This document shows positions 9,943 through 19,647 of a stretch of 64,000 nt of DNA, in pieces (within the stretch, counting starts at the first letter, position 1; every line of letters begins with the position of its first letter). The notes under the pieces are model-generated. The model did not search any database, was not told the origin of the DNA, and saw only the letters and a list, made by a program, of their open reading frames with translations. The stretch lies in the NCBI GenBank assembly GCA_964410665.1, contig CAYPIE010000008.1, positions 56,884 to 120,883 of the forward strand. The letters are read 5' to 3'. A program made the translations under genes and the position numbers. The DNA comes from CAYPIE01 sp964410665. Its GTDB lineage: Bacteria > Planctomycetota > Planctomycetia > Gemmatales > Gemmataceae.

Positions 9943-11874
9943 GTGAGCATCCCGAAAACACCCTGGACCTTTGTCGTTCTGCTTGTCACAGCAACGGGAA
10001 TGTGTGACGCCGCCGAACAGCAGCCGAACATCCTCTGGATCAACGCCGAAGACATGAGCCCGCATTTGGGCTGCTACGCCCACCCACTGGCGACCACGCC
10101 CAACATCGACCGCCTGGCTGCCCAGGGCATCGTTTATCGCAACGCCTTCGCCACTGCGCCGATTTGTTCGCCATCGCGAAGCTGTCTGGCCACCGGACTC
10201 TATGCCACCAGCTTGGGCACGCAGCATCTCCGCTGTGAGGTTGAGATTCCCGAGCGGGTCGTTCCCCTCGCCGTGCGGCTACGCCAGCTTGGCTACTTTT
10301 GTACGAACACGGGTAAATCGGACTACAATTTTCGCCCGGATGGTATCTGGAATGTGTGGAGCTCCAAGCCCGCTCCATGGCGAAAGCGGAAGCAAGGCCA
10401 ACCGTTTTTCGCCTTCATGACGGTGGGTGAAACTCATGAGGGGCGGATCAACTTTCTCGAACGCTACCAGCAAGCCACCGTCAACTTGCCAGCCGAACAG
10501 CAGCACAAACCCGAGGAGGTGCAGGTGCCTCCGTTCTACCCCGATACACCAGAAGTGCGCGTCCTGTTCGCGCGGATGTACGATCTAACCACCGTGTTCG
10601 ACCGCAAGGTCGGCGAAGTCCTCAGCTGGTTGAAGGAGGACGGTGATCTGGACAACACCATCGTGTTTGTCTTCGCCGACCACGGCAACGGCTTACCCCG
10701 CTATAAGCGCTGGCTCAACGACTCGGGGTTGCGGGTGCCGCTGGTGGTACATGTACCAGCCAAATACCAGCACCTGTGCCCCCATGCTCCGGGAACGCAG
10801 ACTGCTCGACTGGTCAGCTTTGTCGACTTCCCCGCCACCGCACTGAGCCTCGCCGGAGCCGAGATCCCCCCCATTCTGCAGGGCCAGCCCTTCCTGGGCA
10901 CAACGATCGCCGAGCCTCGCAAGTTCGTATATGGTGCCCGCAGCCGGGCTGATGATATGTTCGAGGTCTCCCGCAGCGTCTTCGACGGCCGATTTTTTTA
11001 CGTGCGGCACTTTATGCCGCACCTGCCGTATATCCAGCCCAGCGTGATCTTCGACGACCGTAAGGACTCTTTCCGCATCCTGCGTCGGCTGCATCAGGCC
11101 AACCAGCTGAACGTGCATGCCAAGCGGCTCTGGACGCAGCGCAAGCCCGTCGAGGAGCTCTACGACCTCCAGAACGATCCCCATGAATTAACCAATCTAG
11201 CCAAAGCTCCCATGCATGCTGCCCGCAAGCAGGCACTGGCCCGCCAGCTTCGTCGCTGGATCCTGGAAGACCGCGACAGTGGTTTTTTGCCGGAAGCCGA
11301 GTACCAGATCCGTGCTGTCCGGGCCGGGCAGATGCCCTTTGACATCGTTCGGGATCCCGACCGGTTCGACCTGAAGGCGACCTTGGACGCGGCCTGGGGG
11401 GTCGGCGACCTTTCGGTGCCCGTTCAGGAGATTACGAGCCGGCTCGACCACCCTGAGGCGGGGGTGCGTTACTGGTCCGCGGTGGCCTTGCAGGCGCGGC
11501 AGGATGACGATGCAAAGACAGCAAACACACTCATCAAGGTCCTCGCAGATCGTTCACCTTCAGTGCAGATTGCCGCGGCGGAAGCGTTGATGGCATCCCA
11601 CTCAAGGACTCCCGAACAGACCAAGAAGACTTTAGCGGTTTTGGGAGAAGTGGTGCAGGACGACCGTCCCTGGGTGGCCTTGCAGGCAGCCCGGGCGATT
11701 GCTCTGGTGGGTGAAAAGGCCAAGCCTCTCATCCCGATCATCCAACAGGTCATGGCGAAAAATCGCTCTCAGCCTGGATCGCCTCGGCCTTACAAGGACT
11801 TCAATTACGCCTCGTTCACCGGCTGGGCCCTGGAGACCGCACTGGCCGCGTGTGGAGGAACCGTACCGGAATAG
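9943..11874 (+). CDS. formylglycine-dependent sulfatase with C-terminal HEAT-like region
   Basis: 643 residues. Signal peptide about 1-24, then the alkaline phosphatase/sulfatase fold starting NILWINAEDMSP. The CSPSR motif places the formylglycine cysteine near residue 75, so an anaerobic or aerobic sulfatase-maturing enzyme is needed elsewhere. FADHGNG is the C-terminal metal-site block. After about residue 470 the protein carries alpha-helical HEAT-like repeats (RLDHPEAGVRYWSAVALQA and similar), a common planctomycete extension. I chose GTG at 9943 rather than the upstream TTG at 9934 because GGAGAG lies nine bases before it. The neighbouring glycosidase suggests joint attack on a sulfated polysaccharide, which is inference. 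Confidence 0.9.
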   Translation: MSIPKTPWTFVVLLVTATGMCDAAEQQPNILWINAEDMSPHLGCYAHPLATTPNIDRLAAQGIVYRNAFATAPICSPSRSCLATGLYATSLGTQHLRCEVEIPERVVPLAVRLRQLGYFCTNTGKSDYNFRPDGIWNVWSSKPAPWRKRKQGQPFFAFMTVGETHEGRINFLERYQQATVNLPAEQQHKPEEVQVPPFYPDTPEVRVLFARMYDLTTVFDRKVGEVLSWLKEDGDLDNTIVFVFADHGNGLPRYKRWLNDSGLRVPLVVHVPAKYQHLCPHAPGTQTARLVSFVDFPATALSLAGAEIPPILQGQPFLGTTIAEPRKFVYGARSRADDMFEVSRSVFDGRFFYVRHFMPHLPYIQPSVIFDDRKDSFRILRRLHQANQLNVHAKRLWTQRKPVEELYDLQNDPHELTNLAKAPMHAARKQALARQLRRWILEDRDSGFLPEAEYQIRAVRAGQMPFDIVRDPDRFDLKATLDAAWGVGDLSVPVQEITSRLDHPEAGVRYWSAVALQARQDDDAKTANTLIKVLADRSPSVQIAAAEALMASHSRTPEQTKKTLAVLGEVVQDDRPWVALQAARAIALVGEKAKPLIPIIQQVMAKNRSQPGSPRPYKDFNYASFTGWALETALAACGGTVPE

Positions 11875-11965
11875 CAGTGGCAAGGTGGCCGGCGAAGGAA
11901 TGCGGCACTGGCAAAGGAGTGCAAACAATCGATGACCTCTCCCAACCTGTACTTGGATGACTGTG

Positions 11966-14218
11966 ATGAAGAAGTTGTTGTGTTTGTTCTCAACGTGGTT
12001 GCTGTCGGCGGTGGTGGTGCATGCCGAGACCCCGCTGGATGCGTCGAATTCCTGGGCGTTCACCCTGCCGTCAGACCCGTTCAGCGACAAAGCCTTGCTG
12101 GATTTGCGTGGCCTCAACGAAGCTCAATCCGGTCAACACGGCTTCGTCCGCCTGAGCGAGGATGGCAACTACTTTGTCCGCGGCGACGGGAAGCCGCTCC
12201 GCCTGTGGATGGTGGGGACCGACGGGCACCGCTTTGAGCCCACAGCCATGAACCGACATGCCCGTTGGCTGGCCAAGCTCGGAGTGAACATGGCCCGCTT
12301 GCATGTAACTGTCTGCCAAAAGAAAGAAGGCTCGAACATCACCGACATCAATGAGCCGCTCATCGATGGGATGTTTCGCTTCATCAAAGCGGCCAAGGAT
12401 AACGGCATCTATGTGTTAATCTCGCCGTTTTATGCTCACTTTGATGCTCCTGAAAGCTGGGGGCTGCCCGGTGGCAAGGTTGACATGGAAGGCTTGCTCT
12501 TTGTCGATCCTAAGTTGCAACAAGCCTATCGTCACTGGACCCGGGAGCTATACACTCGCAAAAACCCCTACACCGGTCTGGCCATTAAGGATGACCCGAC
12601 CGTGGCAATGCTGCAAATTCACAATGAAGATTCCTTGTTTTTCTGGACTGCCCAGCAGCTTGGTGAGCATCACCGTCGCTTGCTTGCGAACCATTTCTCC
12701 GGCTGGTTGACCAACAAATATGGCTCGGTCGCCAAGGCATGGGCCGCTTGGGGTAATGGATACAAGGGTCGTGATCCTCTCGATGACCTCGCCAACGGTC
12801 GGGTGGCTTGTCTGCGGATTTATGAGCTGACCCTGGATGCCAAGGGCGCTTATGCCAAACGACTGAACGACACCGCGCAATTCTTGGCCGAGTTTCAGCG
12901 AGCGTTCTACGCCTCGATGGGCCGCTACCTCCGCGAGGAGCTCGGCTGTAAGCAACTCCTTAACGCCACCAACTGGCGAACCGCCAACGACCGCAAACTC
13001 AAAGCTCTGGAGCGTTACTCTTACTTAGCCTTGGACGTAGACGCGGAGAACGAATATGTCGGCTCCGATTATCAGCATCAGGGACCCAACGCGAACTACC
13101 GCATCGATCCTGGTCACTACCTGGTCAATGAGTCGGTCCTAAGCAAGCCGTATGAGATGTGCACCAATTTCCGTCAGGAGGAGGGCCATCCGTTTATTCT
13201 GACCGAAACCGCCTGGAAGAACCCCAACCGCTACCAGAGCGAAGGGCCCTTTCTGGTCGCGGCCTACCAAAGCCTTACCGGTATTGACGGTGTCGTGTGG
13301 TTTTCATGTCAGACGCCGCGGTACGAGACCGACCCGCTAAAGCGGTTCTGGCGAGTGGACGACCAGTTCTCGACCCACAAGTGGAACCATTGTTATCCGG
13401 CGATGATGGCCGGCTTTCCGGCCAATGCCTTGCTCTACCGCAAGGGCTATCTGAAACAAGCGGATCCGGTGGTGCGTGAGGTTCGCAGTCTCGAGGCAAT
13501 TTTCAAGCGGACACCACCTCGGATTGATGATAACGAAGCTTATGGTGATCAGCGCAATCTGTCCGATTTACAAGCTGACTGGAAAGGGGAACCGGACGAG
13601 GTGAACCGAGCCGCTTTTCTGATCGGTCCGGTGTGCAGTCGCATGGGAGGCGATCCAAGTGCATCGTATGTGGCGGAACTATCACGCTGGTTTGATCCAG
13701 CAGCCGGCACCATCCAAAGCGCTACCGGGGAACTGCTCTGGGACTATCGACGTGAGTTGTGCAAGATGGATGCCCCCAAGGCTCAAGGGGTCACTGGCTT
13801 CCTGCGCCGCAACGGGGGCAAATTTCAACTGTCCGATGTAACCATTAAAAGCGATAACACCTACGCTACCGTGAATGTTGTAAGCCTCGATGACCGTGCG
13901 TTAACACAGTCCGAAATGGTACTCGTCCAGGTCATTACCGCCAATCGTCTGACCGGCTTCCAAACGAAACCTGCCACCTTCACCATCGGCAAAGGCAAGC
14001 AAGCTTATCGGGTCAACGGCGAGCAGATCGTGCGGGTCGGCAACCCACCGTTTCGTATTGCCAATACCCTGGTCACGGTAGAGATCAACAACCCGGGGCT
14101 GACGCAGGCGGTGGTGCTGGACATCAACGGGTATCCAAAATCCAAGCAACAAGTTCGGCAAGGACAGGTGACTCTGCCAAAAGATGCGATGTATGTCGTA
14201 CTCAAACCTGGCAACTAA
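11966..14218 (+). CDS. secreted glycoside hydrolase, clan GH-A-like TIM barrel
   Basis: 750 residues with a signal peptide (MKKLLCLFSTWLLSAVVVHA). A GH-A-type barrel is suggested by WLAKLGVNMARLH, by a candidate acid/base Glu near residue 221 in QIHNEDS (the N-E pair typical of beta-strand 4), and by a candidate nucleophile Glu near 414 in FILTETAW (strand 7). A beta-sandwich-like C-terminus follows. The family could be GH5-like or a beta-galactosidase/agarase relative; I cannot decide from motifs. The second ATG (11966) is preferred because the signal peptide begins there. It lies 91 bp after the sulfatase on the same strand, suggesting a small polysaccharide-utilisation operon. Confidence 0.75.
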   Translation: MKKLLCLFSTWLLSAVVVHAETPLDASNSWAFTLPSDPFSDKALLDLRGLNEAQSGQHGFVRLSEDGNYFVRGDGKPLRLWMVGTDGHRFEPTAMNRHARWLAKLGVNMARLHVTVCQKKEGSNITDINEPLIDGMFRFIKAAKDNGIYVLISPFYAHFDAPESWGLPGGKVDMEGLLFVDPKLQQAYRHWTRELYTRKNPYTGLAIKDDPTVAMLQIHNEDSLFFWTAQQLGEHHRRLLANHFSGWLTNKYGSVAKAWAAWGNGYKGRDPLDDLANGRVACLRIYELTLDAKGAYAKRLNDTAQFLAEFQRAFYASMGRYLREELGCKQLLNATNWRTANDRKLKALERYSYLALDVDAENEYVGSDYQHQGPNANYRIDPGHYLVNESVLSKPYEMCTNFRQEEGHPFILTETAWKNPNRYQSEGPFLVAAYQSLTGIDGVVWFSCQTPRYETDPLKRFWRVDDQFSTHKWNHCYPAMMAGFPANALLYRKGYLKQADPVVREVRSLEAIFKRTPPRIDDNEAYGDQRNLSDLQADWKGEPDEVNRAAFLIGPVCSRMGGDPSASYVAELSRWFDPAAGTIQSATGELLWDYRRELCKMDAPKAQGVTGFLRRNGGKFQLSDVTIKSDNTYATVNVVSLDDRALTQSEMVLVQVITANRLTGFQTKPATFTIGKGKQAYRVNGEQIVRVGNPPFRIANTLVTVEINNPGLTQAVVLDINGYPKSKQQVRQGQVTLPKDAMYVVLKPGN

Positions 14219-14785
14219 TATTGGCCTCAAAGATCGGGTTTACCGGTGTGCGGTTCAGGTGTTGGCAGCAACTCCCTGAATCGCGCACTGCTGCCTTCCG
14301 AAACCTTTCGTGATGATGTACCCTAGGTTTGAGTTTGTGGACCATTTCGGAGAGGTGGTGGGGATCCCACGTACGATATTTAGGGTCCATTCTTGGTTAC
14401 CGTACACTAATCGCCGGTGTCCGCTCCCAGCAACTAATTCGATCTGTGCCAGCATGCGATCCTTCCGTTGTTGGAGGTCGGCTGGTTGCACGGTCGCTAA
14501 GGCGATACCAAGAAAGTTGATCTCAACTTGGGGCGTTTTGACTCGAACTCGGCAGTCCAGGCTGACCCAGTAACCTGGGAAGCAATCTACAATAAAGTGG
14601 TTTTGCAGAACATGCACTCCGGCGACTCATGGAGTGATCGAACCATGCACTCACCTTATACAACTTCCAGCTAGGATCTAGTAGGTCGAGCTTAACGAGG
14701 CAAGTAAATAACCTACAGGCAATGAAGCTGAACGGATGCACGTCCATCATCTATGATTGGCTCGCCGACTGACGGAGGTTCGATC
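14219..14785. other. intergenic region with a possible gene remnant
   Basis: About 570 bp without a convincing gene. The minus strand holds an open frame at 14255-14617 (120 codons) whose translation looks protein-like in its middle (IELVAGSGHRRLVYGNQEWTLNI). It lacks a recognisable start context and a family match, so it may be a decayed gene. A short inverted repeat CACTCC/GGAGTG lies near 14615-14635. GGAGG at 14774-14778 is the ribosome-binding site of the HPP-family gene. Confidence 0.35.
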
Positions 14786-15337
14786 GTGCCGAATGAGGTC
14801 TCTCGCCCAAGAACTACTCCGGAAAAACTGCCGGATGAGGTGTGGGCACCACTGATCGTAGGTCTGCTCATCCTGATTCCTGGAGTGCTTAGTCTGGCGG
14901 TCGATCTGCCACTGTTGTTTCCCAGCCTCGGCCCCATTGTGTATCTTCAAGCAGCACAGCCCCAACTCAAGTCGGCGAGCTTCTACAACACCGTGGTAGG
15001 CCACCTGATCGGCTTAGGATTCGGTGTACTTTCCGTCTGGCTGTTCGGCGTCTCCGCCGATGTGTCAACGCTCACGGAGGGCCGATTGGGACCCGAGCGA
15101 CTCTTTGCCGGGACCCTCGCGTTGAGTCTTACGTTACTTGCACAGATACTCCTTAACGCGAACCATCCTCCTGCAGCCTCGACAACACTCCTGATAGCCT
15201 TAGGTGGTTTTGGCCTCGATTGGCAACCCGTGGGCTGGATCGCGGTGGGGGTGCTGATTGTCGCCATCACCGGGGAAGGTGCCCGCCGTCTACGCCCGGT
15301 CGCGCGCTCGGCGGCCAAGCCAGGTCACCGTGACTAG
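14786..15337 (+). CDS. HPP-family integral membrane protein
   Basis: 183 residues from a GTG start chosen because GGAGG lies seven bases upstream; the in-frame ATG 33 bp earlier lacks a site. About four or five membrane helices are evident, and NANHPPAASTTLL contains the His-Pro-Pro motif that names the family. Some plant and cyanobacterial HPP proteins take part in nitrite transport; the role here is unknown. Its TAG stop shares the palindrome CTAG (15334-15337) with the stop of the convergent YkgJ-like gene. Confidence 0.85.
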   Translation: MPNEVSRPRTTPEKLPDEVWAPLIVGLLILIPGVLSLAVDLPLLFPSLGPIVYLQAAQPQLKSASFYNTVVGHLIGLGFGVLSVWLFGVSADVSTLTEGRLGPERLFAGTLALSLTLLAQILLNANHPPAASTTLLIALGGFGLDWQPVGWIAVGVLIVAITGEGARRLRPVARSAAKPGHRD

Positions 15338-16092
15338 GCATTCAGATTATCGAGCAACTCCCGCAGTAAGTCCGGGCCGGACTTTGGCGGCGGGTCATCG
15401 GGGTGGGCCTCTGCCCATTCCGGGGCCAGGATCAGTGGCACCCAGCGTTCCAAGAAATACGGTGCGGGGGACACTTGCCAACGGGCTACGGCATTAAAGA
15501 CTCGCAACGGTAAGCGTACACGTTCCACCTTATCGGAACCGAGTTGGCCACAGTACTTCGGAGGCGAAGTCACGAGATACTCCCGACAGGTGATCGGCCG
15601 TTCCGAGTAGATGGAGCAGGACTCTTCTTCTAAAAATGGGCATGCGATCCCTAGTCCGAAGTAGCTGCCAACTAGGTGATCATACTCTTCTTCACGAACT
15701 CCTTCAGTCCCCTGTAGGGTTTCTAAGAGTCCCGCCTGCGCTAAGCGGTCGCGTGCTTCAGAAAAACGTGCTCGAACGATCGATCGCCGCGGCTCGGGAA
15801 GTTTCTCGACCAGCTTGCCCACCCGACGCGATTCAACCTCGGAGATGGCAACCAAGTTCCGACAACAGGCACCGCACCCTGGCTTGCAGGAGATGAACGC
15901 CCCTGCTGCCTCCACCGCCCGGCAAGTCTCGCCAATAACCGCATCGGACAAAGCACGGGCCAGCGGCAGCAAGTCACTGACCCGGGTCGGGCCGGCCGGG
16001 ATGGTGACCTCCGACTCCATACAGAAATCATCGCTCTCGATGGAGAAACGGACGTTTGCCAGTTTAGGCTGGTTCGTGGGTTGAGAGGACAT
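15334..16092 (-). CDS. YkgJ-family cysteine-cluster protein
   Basis: 252 residues. Two cysteine blocks, CKPGCGACCRN near residue 75 and CPFLEEESCSIYSERPITCREY near 150, match the zinc/iron-chelating CxxCxxCC family (YkgJ/UPF0153). The function of the family is unproven; members are thought to bind metal. No signal peptide, so probably cytoplasmic. It is convergent with the HPP gene and shares its stop tetranucleotide. Confidence 0.85.
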   Translation of the reverse strand: MSSQPTNQPKLANVRFSIESDDFCMESEVTIPAGPTRVSDLLPLARALSDAVIGETCRAVEAAGAFISCKPGCGACCRNLVAISEVESRRVGKLVEKLPEPRRSIVRARFSEARDRLAQAGLLETLQGTEGVREEEYDHLVGSYFGLGIACPFLEEESCSIYSERPITCREYLVTSPPKYCGQLGSDKVERVRLPLRVFNAVARWQVSPAPYFLERWVPLILAPEWAEAHPDDPPPKSGPDLLRELLDNLNA

Positions 16093-16417
16093 GGCATCAC
16101 TCTGGGAATCGAGGGAAGCAGATCATCTCACGGTATCACAGTCTGGAGGCAAAAGAGATATCCAAGCCTCCATGCAGTCAGAACAGGCCTCTGCGCCCTC
16201 TGACTCAAGCAACATTCCTCCTCGTGGGTGAAGTAGTGGCCAGAGTGCGAGCTTGAGTCTAGGATACCGCAGCAACCGTCCAAGAGCTTCTGGGCGATAT
16301 CATTCTCTCACGCTGTAGCTCCAAAGCCGCGCGATGGCTATTAATACCTGGCTCCCCCATCGGCGAGGAAGCGCTGGCCGAACAGGCTCATTCTTGTCTT
16401 GAGGATCGTCATCGATC
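16093..16417. other. intergenic region, nothing recognised
   Basis: About 325 bp between the divergent YkgJ-like gene and the small membrane protein. I see no open frame with coding character, no tRNA and no strong hairpin; it presumably contains the two outward promoters. Confidence 0.5.
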
Positions 16418-16663
16418 ATGAAGTCGCACCGTAAGCCCAATCGACAGCTGCTCTCCGGAAGGGTGGCCTATGTCCTCCTGCTGGCGATGCTGGTCCTCAC
16501 CGTACCTTGGTCGTTGGTGGCGCCGGCGTCTGCAACAGTCTGGGGGTTTCCAGGCTGGGCGTTCTATAGTCTGGCCATGACCGGTCTGTTTGCTCTGCTC
16601 CTGAGCCTCCTCCTTCCTTTCCTGTGGCAATCGCTTGCGAGCGAGGGTGACGACGATGCCTAG
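16418..16663 (+). CDS. small two-helix membrane protein, DUF3311-like
   Basis: 81 residues with two membrane helices (about 19-40 and 47-72) and the pattern VPWSLVAPASATVWGFPGW, which resembles DUF3311 proteins encoded directly before sodium/solute symporters. Its stop overlaps the start of the symporter gene by 8 bp, so the two are almost certainly cotranslated. It may be an accessory subunit of the transporter. Confidence 0.75.
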   Translation: MKSHRKPNRQLLSGRVAYVLLLAMLVLTVPWSLVAPASATVWGFPGWAFYSLAMTGLFALLLSLLLPFLWQSLASEGDDDA

Positions 16664-18152
16664 CTCGCGCAGTCTGCTAGATCCCGGTGGGCTGGTGTTG
16701 ATTGGCAGTTATTTATTGACCCTTCTGCTGGTCGGCTGGGTTGCCCGACGCGCACGCAAAGAGAATAGCCCGAGCGACTTCTTCCTCGCCGGACGCAGTT
16801 TCGGGGTGTTCGTCCTGTTTCTGACCTTGTACGCGACTCAATACAGCGGCACCACATTAATCGGCTACGCCGGCACCGTCTATCGCCGCGGCTTTGTGTT
16901 TTTTGTGAGCGTGACCTTTTTCCTGGCCATCATCGCGGCCTACCTTCTGTTTGCTCCGCGACTATACCGCGACTCACGCCGACATGGGTTTGTCACGACC
17001 GGCGACTACCTGCAGTTTCGATACCAACATCTTCCGTTGACGGTGTTGACCACTTTCATATTCCTGGTGGCCCTGGCCTTCTACATCCTGGTGAATCTGA
17101 AGGCAATCGGCTATCTCGTCGAGACAGGCACGGGCGGCCGGATCCCATTCACCCCGGCCATTGTTGTCATGTCGCTGATTATGGTTACCTACGAGAGTCT
17201 CGGAGGCATGCGGAGTGTCGCTTGGACGGATGCCATCCAGGGAATCATCCTTTTGGCTGGTTGCCTGGGAGTGTTTGCCGTCGCGATGTGGTCTTACGGT
17301 GGGCCCGCCGCTTTGGCGATGACGCTCCAACAACAGCGGCCGGAGTTCTGGAATCCACCCGACGGCGTTGGCAAACGTCTCTGGCTCAGCACGATCATGC
17401 TGGTCTTCTTCAGCGTTGCGATCTATCCACACGCCATTCAACGAATTTACGCTGCCAAGAGCGAGGCAACGTTGAAGCGGTCATTCCAATGGATGCTCGC
17501 GATGCCGTTTTTGACAACCCTGCCGGTAATTCTCGTAGCCTTGATGGGTGCGGCCCAGTTTCCCGGGCTGGACCGGGATGGTAGTGAGCAGGTGTTGTTG
17601 TTTGTGCTCAATGACTTGGGTCAACAAGTTCCCGCGTTTCGGCCGCTGTTACTCTTGTTCTTGGCGGCGGGGTTGGCCGCCATTATGTCGACCGTCGATT
17701 CGGCCTTACTGGCACTCTCAGCCCTGTTTACTTCAGACATCTATGCACGCTTCCGGCCGGAGAGCGCGCTTGGGGAGTTGGCTTGGGCCGGCAAAGTGTT
17801 CTCCTGGCTGCTGATGGGAGTGATGGTCCTGCTAGCGTGTAACTTACCGCAGACTCTGTGGCGGCTCACCGAGCTGAAACTGGAAATCTTGTGTCAGGCT
17901 GCCCCGGCGATCTTTCTCGGGGTACACCTCCGCACACTGCCAGGTGCAGTCGTGTTCACTGGGGCGATCGCTGGACTGGCGGTTCTTCTCGGCTTGCAAG
18001 CGATCGCCGAAAGCACCGGGGACGCGACCTTTAGCCGGCCTGGGGGCTTCCATGCTGGGATTTGGGGGCTCACCGTGAATTTCCTGGTGATTTGCTGCTG
18101 GTCGGTCCGGCGGTTGGGTTGTCAGGATGCAACAAAATCTAGTCGCGGTTGA
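16656..18152 (+). CDS. sodium:solute symporter (SSS/SLC5 family)
   Basis: 498 residues with about 13 membrane helices. The helix pattern, ARKENSPSDFFLAGRSFG near residue 30 and the YGGMRSVAWTDAIQG-type block (here LGGMRSVAWTDAIQG near 195) are typical of the SSS family. The substrate could be a sugar, an amino acid or a carboxylate and cannot be told from the sequence. The ATG at 16656 overlaps the small upstream gene and is preferred to the GTG/ATG candidates further upstream. Confidence 0.9.
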   Translation: MPSSRSLLDPGGLVLIGSYLLTLLLVGWVARRARKENSPSDFFLAGRSFGVFVLFLTLYATQYSGTTLIGYAGTVYRRGFVFFVSVTFFLAIIAAYLLFAPRLYRDSRRHGFVTTGDYLQFRYQHLPLTVLTTFIFLVALAFYILVNLKAIGYLVETGTGGRIPFTPAIVVMSLIMVTYESLGGMRSVAWTDAIQGIILLAGCLGVFAVAMWSYGGPAALAMTLQQQRPEFWNPPDGVGKRLWLSTIMLVFFSVAIYPHAIQRIYAAKSEATLKRSFQWMLAMPFLTTLPVILVALMGAAQFPGLDRDGSEQVLLFVLNDLGQQVPAFRPLLLLFLAAGLAAIMSTVDSALLALSALFTSDIYARFRPESALGELAWAGKVFSWLLMGVMVLLACNLPQTLWRLTELKLEILCQAAPAIFLGVHLRTLPGAVVFTGAIAGLAVLLGLQAIAESTGDATFSRPGGFHAGIWGLTVNFLVICCWSVRRLGCQDATKSSRG

Positions 18153-18219
18153 TCATCTGGGCATGGCAAGCGATCCTGGAGTGGCTGCTGTTTTTTCTTC
18201 GCTCGAAGCAAGGTAAGCC

Positions 18220-19509
18220 ATGAACATGCGATGGATAGTCCTCTCAGTAACCAGTATGATCCTCTCGTTTGCAACTCCCGGCCAGCGGTTGTCTGCTGCA
18301 GAAGAAGTTTGGCCGGGCTGGCTTGGCCCCAAACGGGACGGTTGGGTGCCGGGTTTTCAGCCGCCCCCAAGCTGGCCGAAGCGGCTCGAAAAAGCCTGGG
18401 AGGTCAAGGTCGGAACGGGTTACGGTTCCCCGCTCGTTGCGGGAGATCGCGTCTACCAACACGCGCGCCAGGGAGACCAGGAAGTCCTTTGGTGTCTCGA
18501 CCGGAAGACGGGCAAAGTCCAATGGCGCCAAAGTTACCCTGCCCCATTCAAAATCGGACCCGGCGGTGAGCGGCATGGCAAGGGGCCCAAGTCATCACCG
18601 GTATTGGCCCAGGGCCGAGTGCTTACCCTGAGCATTCTTGGCGAGCTTCGCGCCTGGGACACGAGCTCCGGCAAGCTCTTGTGGCAGCGGGATTACGATG
18701 AACGCTTTGGCAAGAGTCGCCCTTTTTGGGGAGCCTCCACTTCGCCGATCGTCGAGGGGGATCGAGTGATCGTACATTTTGGTACCGATGAACGTGGAGC
18801 CCTGGTCGCCCTGGATCTGAACACTGGTGAAGAAATCTGGAGCCAGGGCAAGGACGGCCCGTCCTACTCTTCCCCTCTGGTGGTCACGCTGGACGGCGTT
18901 CGGCAGGTGGTCGAGTGGAACCACCGTGCCTTGGTCGGGGTCGATGTCGACACCGGCAAGCTCCTTTGGGAGTACCCGTTCCCGCATGTCGGAAGCGATC
19001 AGAATATGCCGACCCCGGTGGAGCACAACGGACGCATCCTTCTAGGCGGCGAGAACCGCGGCATCCATGGCCTGGAACCACAGAAAACCAACGGAGCCTG
19101 GACGGTGAAAGAACTCTGGCACCAAAAGGCTGTAGCGTTGGATATGAGCTCAGCAGTCATCAACGGTGACTTGCTCTACGGCTTTTCCCACTACGGCAGC
19201 GGTCGGCTGTTCTGCCTCGACCCAAGAACCGGAGAAGTGCGCTGGCAGGGTCCAGGGAGGACCGGCGAAAACGTCATGTTCTTATCGATCCCCGGTCATG
19301 TCGTGGCCCTCATCAACCGTGGCGAGTTACGAATCATCGAAGCTCGCGGCGACCACTATCAACAAATGGCTTCCTACCAAGTGGCCGAGGACTCGACCTG
19401 GGCTCCTCCTGTACTGCTCAAGAGCGGGATCTTGATCAAAGACCTCGATACCCTGTCTCTCTGGTCGTTCCCGAACACGCCTTCCAATCTTCCGTCCTCC
19501 GGCAACTGA
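18220..19509 (+). CDS. secreted PQQ-like beta-propeller protein
   Basis: 429 residues with a signal peptide (about 1-25). At least six blades of the PQQ-binding-like type are visible (LDRKTGKVQW, WDTSSGKLLW, LDLNTGEEIW, VDVDTGKLLW, LDPRTGEVRW). There is no dehydrogenase catalytic insertion or haem site, so it is probably a non-catalytic propeller, as is common in planctomycetes. AAGG six bases before the ATG supports the start. It is 67 bp downstream of the symporter and may be cotranscribed. Confidence 0.85.
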   Translation: MNMRWIVLSVTSMILSFATPGQRLSAAEEVWPGWLGPKRDGWVPGFQPPPSWPKRLEKAWEVKVGTGYGSPLVAGDRVYQHARQGDQEVLWCLDRKTGKVQWRQSYPAPFKIGPGGERHGKGPKSSPVLAQGRVLTLSILGELRAWDTSSGKLLWQRDYDERFGKSRPFWGASTSPIVEGDRVIVHFGTDERGALVALDLNTGEEIWSQGKDGPSYSSPLVVTLDGVRQVVEWNHRALVGVDVDTGKLLWEYPFPHVGSDQNMPTPVEHNGRILLGGENRGIHGLEPQKTNGAWTVKELWHQKAVALDMSSAVINGDLLYGFSHYGSGRLFCLDPRTGEVRWQGPGRTGENVMFLSIPGHVVALINRGELRIIEARGDHYQQMASYQVAEDSTWAPPVLLKSGILIKDLDTLSLWSFPNTPSNLPSSGN

Positions 19510-19647
19510 CAAAAGCTCATCCCTCTACCAGGGAACCCCGGGTTTGATCGAGTGGAGGAAGTTTGTGGGAAGCCGTTATCTCGTCCCAATGCAATCCGAT
19601 CCTGGGCACCAAGAGGCTGGCCCTGGATTCGCCCCTTGGCCAGGCGG

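Noticed and set aside
14255..14617. 120-codon minus-strand frame in the spacer
   Set aside because: Partly protein-like, but no start signal, no neighbours and no family; kept only as a possible remnant.
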